Below are positions 1 to 5,421 of a stretch of 5,421 nt of DNA, in pieces (positions within the stretch are counted from its first letter, which is position 1; the number at the start of each line of letters is the position of its first letter). The notes beneath the pieces are model-generated. The model was not told the DNA's origin. It was given only the letters and a program-made list of their open reading frames with translations, and did no database searches. The stretch is taken from positions 1 through 5,421 of the forward strand of contig QMOP01000103.1 in NCBI GenBank assembly GCA_003650255.1, in the 5' to 3' direction. The stretch is from Caldisericota bacterium. Lineage in GTDB: Bacteria; CG03; B21-G15. Position numbers and translations under genes: made by a program.

Positions 1-140
1 ATCTTTTGTTCAAGTCCATAAAAGAGTCTCTGGTTTGAAAATGTCTCAATATAAATGTTTTTAATGTAATCGGGAAGAACTGAAACCTGAGTATATGTTG
101 CACAGGAAAAAAGGAAAAATAGAAGAAAAACTAACCTCAT
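1..140 (-). CDS. lptE: LPS-assembly outer-membrane lipoprotein LptE, N-terminal part (cut by window edge)
   Basis: Seen: an open frame runs from ATG at 140 off the left edge (46 complete codons). It starts with a very short, strongly hydrophobic signal (MRLVFLLFFLFSC) ending in a lipobox-like L-F-S-C, with lipidated Cys at 13. Phe at -2 is unusual, but Leu at -3 and Ser at -1 fit. Residues 22-46 carry the opening pattern of the LptE family: Leu-Pro, then 'IKNIYIETFSN', then 'GLEQK'. Known: LptE is an outer-membrane lipoprotein that plugs the LptD barrel and helps deliver LPS to the cell surface; typical length is about 150-200 residues, so roughly three quarters is missing here. Context supports the call: it directly follows leuS, as in E. 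coli (leuS-lptE-holA), and lptD lies on the other side of leuS. The start is fixed by a strong ribosome binding site. Inference: the identity is likely but rests on 46 residues. Confidence 0.82.
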   Translation of the reverse strand, partial: MRLVFLLFFLFSCATYTQVSVLPDYIKNIYIETFSNQRLFYGLEQK

Positions 141-145
141 AACTA

Positions 146-152
146 TCACCTC
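146..152 (-). promoter_or_regulatory. Shine-Dalgarno site of lptE, embedded in the leuS stop
   Basis: On the minus strand GAGGTG (152-147) lies 6 bases before the lptE ATG at 140. It is built from the last leuS codons: the Arg codon AGG and the TGA stop supply the core. It is the only strong ribosome binding site among the four gene starts in the window. It fixes the lptE start and implies that ribosomes finishing leuS can reinitiate on lptE (translational coupling, inferred). Confidence 0.8.
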
Positions 153-2581
153 ACTACAATACTGAAAATTTTTTCTTTTATATAAATCTCCTTCAAAATC
201 TCCTTATCCTTAATATATTTCTTCACCTGTTCTCTCTCATATACCAATTTTTTTATATCCTCTTCACTTATATCTGGTGAAACCTCTATTTTATCTCTCA
301 CCTTTCCATTTATCTGAATAACAACTGTTTTCTTTCTCTTTTTTATTACATCCTCAGAATATTCAGGCCATCTGTTTTCCCAGATATTGTTTCCTTTACC
401 TCTAATCTTCCATAATTCACTTGTTATATGTGGAGCAAAGGGATAAAGAAGTAAAAGAATTGTCTCTATTATTTTATTAAGAAAATCCCTTCTTAAATTG
501 TATTTAAACCTCTCAACTCTATTTAAAAACTCCATAATACTTGCTATTGCGGTATTAAACTGAAAATCTCTCTCAATATCAAGAGTAACCTTTTTAACTG
601 TGTAATTTAAATAATATCTCATATCCTCCTCAACCTTCTCATCCGGAACTGTCTCAATATTTTCTTGAGAAATATTCCAGATTCTTTTTAAAAATCTATG
701 TGATCCTTCAACTCCTCTTTCACTCCATTCAAGGTCCTTTTCAGGAGGAGATGCAAAAAGTATAAAAACTCTTCCTGTATCTGCTCCATAATTCTCAACA
801 ATTTCATCAACACTTACAACATTCCCTTTACTTTTACTCATCTTAAATCCATCCTTAACAACCATTCCCTGACATAAAAGATTTTTAAATGGTTCATCCT
901 CCTTAACAAGTCCCATATCATACAATACCTTATAAAAGAACCTTGAATAAATTAAATGCATTGTCGCATGCTCAATTCCTCCTATATACTGATCAACAGG
1001 CATCCAGTAAAATGCCTCTTCTTTTGAAAATGGCTCCTTATCATTTTTGTTATCAAGATACCTCAGGAAATACCAGGAGGAGTCAACAAATGTATCCATT
1101 GTATCTGTTTCCCTTTTTGCTTTTTTCCCGCAAGAAGGACAATTTGTGTAAAGGAACTTTTTTGAAGTTTCAAGAGGATTTCCTTTTCCAGTAAACTCAA
1201 CATCATCTGGAAGAAGAAGAGGCAAATCTTTCTCTTTCAAAGGAACTACCCCACAATTATCACAGTAAACAATAGGAATTGGTGTTCCCCAGTATCTCTG
1301 ACGGGAAATGAGCCAGTCCCTTAAACGGTATTGTGTTTCTGGATAACCTATTCCTTTTTCCCTTAAATATTCTGGAATCTCTTTCTCCCTTGCAATTTTA
1401 GAATCCTTTCCAGAAAACTCTCCTGAATTTACCATAATCCCATCCCCTTCATAAGCAGATGTCATCTCTTCAAGTTTTAAATCTCCATCATAAGGTTTTA
1501 TGACAACCTTTATAGGAAGATTGTATTTTCTTGCAAACTCAAAATCCCTCTGGTCATGTGCTGGAACAGACATAATTGCACCTGTTCCATACTCCATAAG
1601 AACAAAATTTGCAATATAAACCGGTATTTTTTCTCCTGTTAAAGGATTTTTAGCATGTATTGAAAGAAATACTCCTTCCTTTTCTTTTTCAATATCTTTA
1701 ATAAGTTTCTCCTTTATCCTTGCTTTTTTTACAAAATCTTCAACCTCGCCTCTATTTGGTATTTTATCAATAACCTCATCTATAAATGGATGAAAAGGAG
1801 AAAGAAGTAAAAATGTTGCACCCCACAATGTATCAGGTCTTGTTGTAAAAATTTCAATTTCCTTATCAAATTCAATGAGAGGGAACTTTACTCTAACTCC
1901 AACACTCTTACCTATCCAGTTCTTTTGCATTATTTTCACTCTTTCAGGCCATCCAGTAAGTTTTTCTATATCATTGTATAATCTTTCAGCATAAGCAGTT
2001 ATTTTTATAAACCACTGTGATAAACTTCTTATCTCAACCTCACTTCCACATCTCCAGCATCTTCCACCATGAACCTGCTCATTTGCAAGAACAGTTTGGC
2101 AGGAAGGACACCAGTTTATTGGTGCTTCTTTCTTATATACAAGTCCTCTTTCATAAAACTTTAAAAAAAACCATTGATTCCATTTATAGTATTCAGGATC
2201 ACATGTTTTTATAATCCTTGACCAGTCATAAGAAAGTCCCATCTTCTTCTGCTGTTCCATCATCTTTTCTATATTTGAATATGTCCATTCTCTTGGATTT
2301 ACTCCATGCTTTATCGCAGCATTCTCAGCAGGAAGTCCAAGTGCATCATATCCCATTGGATAAAGGACATTATATCCTTTCATACGAAGAAACCTTGCAA
2401 GGGTGTCTCCAATTGTGTAATTCCTCATATGGCCCATGTGAAGTTCTCCTGAGGGATATGGGAACATCTCAAGAAGATAAAATTTTTCTTTTGAAGAATC
2501 TTTTATAACTTTAAATACCCCATTCTCTTCCCAGAACCTCTGCCACTTCTTTTCTATTTCCTTAAAATTGTACTTCTCCAT
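146..2581 (-). CDS. leuS: Leucyl-tRNA synthetase (LeuRS), bacterial type
   Basis: Class Ia cytoplasmic synthetase that charges tRNA-Leu with leucine using ATP and hydrolyses mischarged tRNA. Seen in its 811 residues: HIGH-type motif HMGH at 48-51; first zinc-type Cys pairs C158/C161 and C175/C178; CP1 editing domain with the Thr-rich TTRPDT at 246-251 and the GTGAIMSVPAHDQRD block at 332-346, with the conserved editing Asp at 343; DWLISRQRYWG at 422-432; a second Cys set C440/C443 and C481/C484; IGGIEHA at 533-539; KMSKS at 580-584; then the anticodon-binding helices and a complete small C-terminal domain with QINGKVRD at 756-763. Only about seven residues separate the conserved GMV from KMSKS, so the leucine-specific insertion seen in E. 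coli-type LeuRS is absent, and the length matches the shorter bacterial enzymes (about 800). The start is set by the family N-terminus (E-x-x-W-Q at 10-14). No Shine-Dalgarno precedes the ATG; a promoter lies immediately upstream. All catalytic and editing motifs are intact. Confidence 0.98.
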   Translation of the reverse strand: MEKYNFKEIEKKWQRFWEENGVFKVIKDSSKEKFYLLEMFPYPSGELHMGHMRNYTIGDTLARFLRMKGYNVLYPMGYDALGLPAENAAIKHGVNPREWTYSNIEKMMEQQKKMGLSYDWSRIIKTCDPEYYKWNQWFFLKFYERGLVYKKEAPINWCPSCQTVLANEQVHGGRCWRCGSEVEIRSLSQWFIKITAYAERLYNDIEKLTGWPERVKIMQKNWIGKSVGVRVKFPLIEFDKEIEIFTTRPDTLWGATFLLLSPFHPFIDEVIDKIPNRGEVEDFVKKARIKEKLIKDIEKEKEGVFLSIHAKNPLTGEKIPVYIANFVLMEYGTGAIMSVPAHDQRDFEFARKYNLPIKVVIKPYDGDLKLEEMTSAYEGDGIMVNSGEFSGKDSKIAREKEIPEYLREKGIGYPETQYRLRDWLISRQRYWGTPIPIVYCDNCGVVPLKEKDLPLLLPDDVEFTGKGNPLETSKKFLYTNCPSCGKKAKRETDTMDTFVDSSWYFLRYLDNKNDKEPFSKEEAFYWMPVDQYIGGIEHATMHLIYSRFFYKVLYDMGLVKEDEPFKNLLCQGMVVKDGFKMSKSKGNVVSVDEIVENYGADTGRVFILFASPPEKDLEWSERGVEGSHRFLKRIWNISQENIETVPDEKVEEDMRYYLNYTVKKVTLDIERDFQFNTAIASIMEFLNRVERFKYNLRRDFLNKIIETILLLLYPFAPHITSELWKIRGKGNNIWENRWPEYSEDVIKKRKKTVVIQINGKVRDKIEVSPDISEEDIKKLVYEREQVKKYIKDKEILKEIYIKEKIFSIVVR

Positions 2582-2589
2582 ATTGGTTT

Positions 2590-2618
2590 AATATATCAAT
2601 TATAAAAATTGCAGTCAA
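2590..2618 (-). promoter_or_regulatory. Sigma-70-type promoter for leuS (predicted leaderless start)
   Basis: On the minus strand the lptD-leuS gap contains TTGACT (2618-2613, 5/6 match to the -35 consensus), a 17-base spacer, and TATATT (2595-2590, 5/6 match to the -10), preceded by the extended -10 dinucleotide TG at 2598-2597. The expected start site is about A2584-A2581, at or within 3 bases of the leuS ATG (2581). The -35 begins 4 bases after the lptD stop. Matching -10 boxes are common by chance in AT-rich DNA; the -35, spacing and TG together make this one credible. It would let leuS-lptE be transcribed independently of the kinase-lptD pair. Confidence 0.65.
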
Positions 2619-2622
2619 TATT

Positions 2623-4482
2623 TCACTTTTTCTTCAAAGACCATCTTCCATCTTTTCTGTTGTAATAAACTCCAATTGGTTTATCAGGAAATGCTTTTAT
2701 CCTGAAAAATATCCAAAACTCTTTTTTGTCCTGTCTCTCTTTCATTTTAAAACTCATATCCCAGCAGTGAAGATCTCTTATAAATGATATCTCCTTATAC
2801 CAGATGTTTCTTGTTTTCAAATCCCTGTAAAGAATATCATATCTTATCTTTAAATTAAACTTCCACTTTTTCCCAATTCTAAAATCAAGTGTATTTATTA
2901 CATCAAACTTTCCAGGATAGGAAGAATAGTAAAATATATCCATTCCAAATATTCCATATTTATAAAAAAGTTCTGATTCAAGGTTCCTTGATGGATAAAT
3001 TCTGTATTTGTTTCTTAAATAGAGATAAAGTTTACCTCTTCTTAAATCAAAACGTGTCAAAAGTGGAGTAAAATTCTCCCTGTAATTCTTAAATCCATTC
3101 AATATGTCAAGTTCTATTGAGTTTTTTAAACTCATAAACTTATAAAATCTTAAAATTCCTGAAAATCCAATTTTATTGTAAATTTCTCCTCTTCCAATCT
3201 CTTCTTTGTATTTCTGATAAAGGTCAAAACTGTAATATCTTAAAATACGGGTTCTTAAATTTGGATTCCAAAAAATGTAGGACCTGAAGTTACCATCATA
3301 AAAATTGTACTCATAACTCAATTTGGGATAAAATGAAAGAAATCCTGTTATTGAAAAATTTTTGTAAATATTTAGAATTGATGATAAATTTTTTTCATAC
3401 TCACCATAGGAATAATGGTATCTGTTTGAACCAACAAATTTTAATGAGTAATTAAGGAAAAGAAATTTTCTTGGAAAAAGGTAAAAATTAAATCCTGGTT
3501 TTACAACCTCAACATCTCTGAAACTGCTATTTAATGATTCCTGCTCCCTGTAATAGTAAAGGAGAAAGTTTGAAGAGGAAGTGTTTCTTGAAATTCCAAA
3601 TCTTGATTTCACCCTTACAGGATAAAGAATTTTTTCCTCCCAGAAATAATTAAAATTAAAATTTGGCGATGAATAATACTCAATATTACTCTGAATATTA
3701 AATCTCTTTATTTTTTGCCAGAGAAAAAAAGTCATCTTTCTATTATTTTTTATATTATAAAACCAGAAGTTTGTTTTTAAATTCTTGCTTTTATAATCAA
3801 CTTCAATTCCTCCGCCAGAAGCAATTTCAGAAAAATAATCAAGTAAAAGAGAAGTTTTCAAATTTTTTGTAATTTTATAGTAAATAACACTTCTAAAAAA
3901 ATAGCCCTGATTTCTTGATTTTCCTATATCAATTCTAAATCCCCATTTTCTTTTTTTCAAAGATTGCCACCAGTATGGAAAATAAAATAATGGAATTTTT
4001 CCAACCTTAAAAATCATATTATAAGCAACAATCTTTACCTCTGGATAAAAGAATATCCTTTTTGAAGTCAATCTATAATGTGGATGAGGATAATCGCAGG
4101 TTGTGATATATGCTTTTTCTAATATAAACTCTTCCTTACTTACTCTTTCAATCTCTTCTGCTTTCAGAAAATACTTATCGTAAGAAACTTTAGCATTAAA
4201 AATTCTTCCTTCCCCATCTCTGTTAAATAAAATTCTGTCAGCCCATATCTTTAAAACTCCTTCTTTATAAAAAACATTTCCTCTTACTTCAAACTCATTC
4301 TTTTCTCTATCAACAAAAAGTTCATCTGCTTCTATAAATTTCCCTTCCCATTCAACCTTTACATTTCCTTTTGCATTAAGAGTATCCTTTTTTCTTTCAA
4401 ACCTAAGATAATCTGCTTTAAACTTTATCTCAGAAGAAAAAAGTATTGAACCTATAAGAAAAATTGGAAGAATTTTTCTCAC
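2623..4482 (-). CDS. lptD: LPS-assembly outer-membrane protein LptD (OstA/Imp)
   Basis: Outer-membrane beta-barrel that, with LptE, inserts lipopolysaccharide into the outer leaflet. Seen in its 619 residues: a short signal peptide (basic Arg-Lys, hydrophobic 4-15, likely cleavage near Ser16-Ser17); an N-terminal OstA/LptA-like beta-taco domain at about 18-125, with the repeating 'A-D-x-L/I' and 'G-N-V' strand pattern (A22-D23, G39-N40-V41, A52-D53, G68-N69-V70, A81-D82); a junction with C129 and the conserved FKVGKIPLFYFPYW at 158-171; then alternating polar/aromatic strands to about 598. The last strand (588-598) ends in Phe, followed by a 21-residue basic tail. The protein is shorter than the 784-residue E. 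coli LptD. It has only two cysteines, C129 and C573, at the places expected for one taco-to-barrel disulfide. The start is GTG, overlapping the upstream stop as GTGA, with no clear Shine-Dalgarno; it is chosen because the signal peptide begins there. The gene is coupled to the upstream kinase and its translocon partner lptE lies beyond leuS. Confidence 0.92.
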   Translation of the reverse strand: MRKILPIFLIGSILFSSEIKFKADYLRFERKKDTLNAKGNVKVEWEGKFIEADELFVDREKNEFEVRGNVFYKEGVLKIWADRILFNRDGEGRIFNAKVSYDKYFLKAEEIERVSKEEFILEKAYITTCDYPHPHYRLTSKRIFFYPEVKIVAYNMIFKVGKIPLFYFPYWWQSLKKRKWGFRIDIGKSRNQGYFFRSVIYYKITKNLKTSLLLDYFSEIASGGGIEVDYKSKNLKTNFWFYNIKNNRKMTFFLWQKIKRFNIQSNIEYYSSPNFNFNYFWEEKILYPVRVKSRFGISRNTSSSNFLLYYYREQESLNSSFRDVEVVKPGFNFYLFPRKFLFLNYSLKFVGSNRYHYSYGEYEKNLSSILNIYKNFSITGFLSFYPKLSYEYNFYDGNFRSYIFWNPNLRTRILRYYSFDLYQKYKEEIGRGEIYNKIGFSGILRFYKFMSLKNSIELDILNGFKNYRENFTPLLTRFDLRRGKLYLYLRNKYRIYPSRNLESELFYKYGIFGMDIFYYSSYPGKFDVINTLDFRIGKKWKFNLKIRYDILYRDLKTRNIWYKEISFIRDLHCWDMSFKMKERQDKKEFWIFFRIKAFPDKPIGVYYNRKDGRWSLKKK

Positions 4483-5333
4483 TCTTTGAGTAAGTAAAGC
4501 GCACCAATACTACCACTATACATTGATAAACTAACCCTTAAAAATTTAACCTTTTCTGAATAATACGGAAATGCTCTTTCTCTTACAACTCTTTTTAATT
4601 CCTTTATAAAAAATCTCCATCCACCACTAACTCCACCTGTAAAACATATAACATCAGGAGCAAAAATATTTATTAAAGTTACACTTGCTATACCAAGCCA
4701 GTAACCAATCTCTTTATAAATTGAAATTGAAAACCTATCTCCTTTTTTAGCATTTTCAGTTAAATCCTTTAAATCCCAGCCAAATTTTTTTATTCTTTTT
4801 CTTATATAATATGCTCCAACATATGCTTCAAGACATCCCCTTCCACCACAATTACATCTTCTTCCATTCTCCTTAACAACTATATGTCCGAGTTCTGCTG
4901 CACTTCCATATTGAGAATGGTATGGTTTTCCATCAATAATTAAACCTCCTCCTACTCCTGTTCCAAGAGTAAGAAGAACAAGATTTTTATATTTCCTTTT
5001 TAACTTCCTGTGAACCCAGAGTGCTGCACAGTTTGCATCATTGTCAACAACAGCGTCAACTCCAAAATTTTTCTTAAAAATCTCTTTTAAATTTACATTC
5101 TGCCAGGAAAGATTTGGAGCAAATCTAAGTATACCCTTTTCACAATTAACATCTCCTGCAACTCCTATACCAATTTTTTTAAGAGAATACTTTTTAATAA
5201 TTTTTCCTATAAATGAAATTACCTCATCAAGATTTCCTGTTGGATAAATTCCCTTAGTAATAATTTTATTTCCCTTTTCAATTACATAATGTATATTTGT
5301 TCCTCCAATATCAATTCCCGCAAACATTTTCAA
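4479..5333 (-). CDS. ROK-family sugar kinase (glucokinase-like)
   Basis: Cytoplasmic ATP-dependent hexose kinase of the ROK family. Seen, numbered from the TTG start (284 residues): ATP phosphate-binding loop DIGGTN at 8-13; sugar-binding/catalytic block VVDNDAN at 95-101, with D99 the expected catalytic base; second phosphate loop LGTGVGGG at 123-130; ELGH at 147-150; and the ROK zinc motif H150 with C160, C162 and C167 (CxCGxxGC), followed by the sugar-contacting E169. These match active family members, not the ROK transcription repressors: there is no N-terminal winged-helix. It is slightly shorter than the usual 300-320. Glucose is the default guess, but N-acetylglucosamine, N-acetylmannosamine and fructose kinases share these motifs. 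Two starts are possible, TTG at 5333 or ATG at 5327; an in-frame stop at 5342-5340 excludes anything longer, and neither has a good Shine-Dalgarno. The stop overlaps the lptD start by 4 bases, implying one transcript and coupled translation. Confidence 0.93.
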   Translation of the reverse strand: MKMFAGIDIGGTNIHYVIEKGNKIITKGIYPTGNLDEVISFIGKIIKKYSLKKIGIGVAGDVNCEKGILRFAPNLSWQNVNLKEIFKKNFGVDAVVDNDANCAALWVHRKLKRKYKNLVLLTLGTGVGGGLIIDGKPYHSQYGSAAELGHIVVKENGRRCNCGGRGCLEAYVGAYYIRKRIKKFGWDLKDLTENAKKGDRFSISIYKEIGYWLGIASVTLINIFAPDVICFTGGVSGGWRFFIKELKRVVRERAFPYYSEKVKFLRVSLSMYSGSIGALYLLKE

Positions 5334-5375
5334 GTTCTTTTAGGTTCATTGACAAAAAGTGCACTAATAAAGTAA

Positions 5376-5421
5376 AGCGGTTTTCCCCTCAGGGGACGCT
5401 CGCGTATGTGGCTCGCTCTAC
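5376..5421. other. GC-rich block with short perfect hairpin at window edge, nature unknown
   Basis: Twenty-nine of 46 bases are G or C (63%), against roughly one third in the rest of the window. It holds a perfect 5-bp inverted repeat with a 3-base loop (TCCCC-TCA-GGGGA, 5384-5396) and the hexamer GCTCGC twice (5398-5403 and 5411-5416). The hairpin is not followed by a T-run on either strand, so it is not a standard intrinsic terminator. No tRNA, rRNA or other RNA family was recognised in the visible part. In AT-rich genomes such islands are often structured RNA or interspersed repeats, and the window ends before this can be settled. Between it and the kinase start (5334-5375) the sequence is AT-rich, with no confident minus-strand promoter. 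Confidence 0.45.

Noticed and set aside
2218..2508. A 96-codon plus-strand open frame, and similar shorter ones at 943-1194, 2017-2214, 2889-3071 and 5041-5247
   Set aside because: All lie entirely antisense to strongly supported genes (leuS, lptD, kinase), show no family motifs or ribosome binding sites, and arise from the codon bias of the opposite strand.
2599..2604. TATAAT at 2604-2599 on the minus strand as the leuS -10 box
   Set aside because: It is a perfect hexamer but only 8 bases from the TTGACT -35; TATATT at 2595-2590 has the correct 17-base spacing and the extended TG.
5312..5349. A 12-codon minus-strand mini-ORF starting at ATG 5349 and overlapping the kinase start out of frame (possible leader peptide)
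   Set aside because: It has no Shine-Dalgarno, attenuator hairpins or run of regulatory codons; a frame this short is expected by chance.
5337..5376. Possible minus-strand promoter for the kinase (TAAAAG at 5342-5337, or TTTACT at 5376-5371)
   Set aside because: No properly spaced partner box was found for either hexamer; transcription may begin further right or beyond the window.
4492..5380. Ten-base match AAGTAAAGCG at 4492-4501 and 5370-5379 as a direct repeat bracketing the kinase
   Set aside because: It is short and AT-biased, one copy lies inside kinase coding sequence, and no mobile-element features accompany it; chance is the simpler explanation.
5384..5396. The CCCC/GGGG hairpin as an intrinsic terminator
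   Set aside because: The stem is only 5 bp and there is no T-run after it on either strand.

Overview
The window is an AT-rich (about one-third G+C by eye), densely packed piece of bacterial chromosome in which every convincing gene lies on the minus strand. In transcription order, from the right edge leftwards, it reads: ROK-family sugar kinase, lptD (outer-membrane LPS translocon barrel), leuS (leucyl-tRNA synthetase), lptE (translocon lipoprotein, cut by the left edge). The gaps are minimal: a 4-base overlap between the kinase and lptD, 41 bases between lptD and leuS, and 5 bases between leuS and lptE. No transposon, CRISPR array, tRNA or rRNA gene was recognised.

The organism is a diderm (Gram-negative-type) bacterium, because it encodes the LptD/LptE machinery that places lipopolysaccharide in the outer leaflet of the outer membrane. 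Proteins rich in Lys/Glu/Ile/Tyr and poor in Gln, together with an AGA/AGG preference for Arg, fit an AT-rich, possibly thermophilic lineage. One of the deep-branching or uncultured diderm phyla (for example Omnitrophota-like) is plausible, but the phylum cannot be fixed from the sequence alone.

Region by region: 1-140 is the first 46 codons of lptE, a short lipoprotein signal followed by the start of the LptE fold. Positions 146-2581 hold a full-length bacterial-type leuS lacking the leucine-specific insertion. Positions 2582-2622 hold a good sigma-70-type promoter whose predicted start site falls within about 0-3 bases of the leuS ATG, so the mRNA would be leaderless. Positions 2623-4482 hold a compact lptD with only two cysteines. 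Positions 4479-5333 hold a ROK kinase with an intact zinc motif. Positions 5334-5421 hold no recognised gene. The outer 46 bases are strikingly GC-rich (about 63%), contain a short perfect hairpin, and may be the edge of a structured RNA or repeat.

Functionally, the two obligate partners of the outer-membrane LPS translocon, LptD and LptE, sit on either side of leuS. The leuS-lptE order is the same as in E. coli (leuS-lptE-holA). The ROK kinase is translationally linked to lptD and could supply phosphorylated sugars for central or envelope metabolism, but its substrate cannot be read from the sequence. No clearly new system was found. The points most worth checking are the apparently leaderless leuS promoter, the single-disulfide LptD, and the GC-rich block at the right edge.
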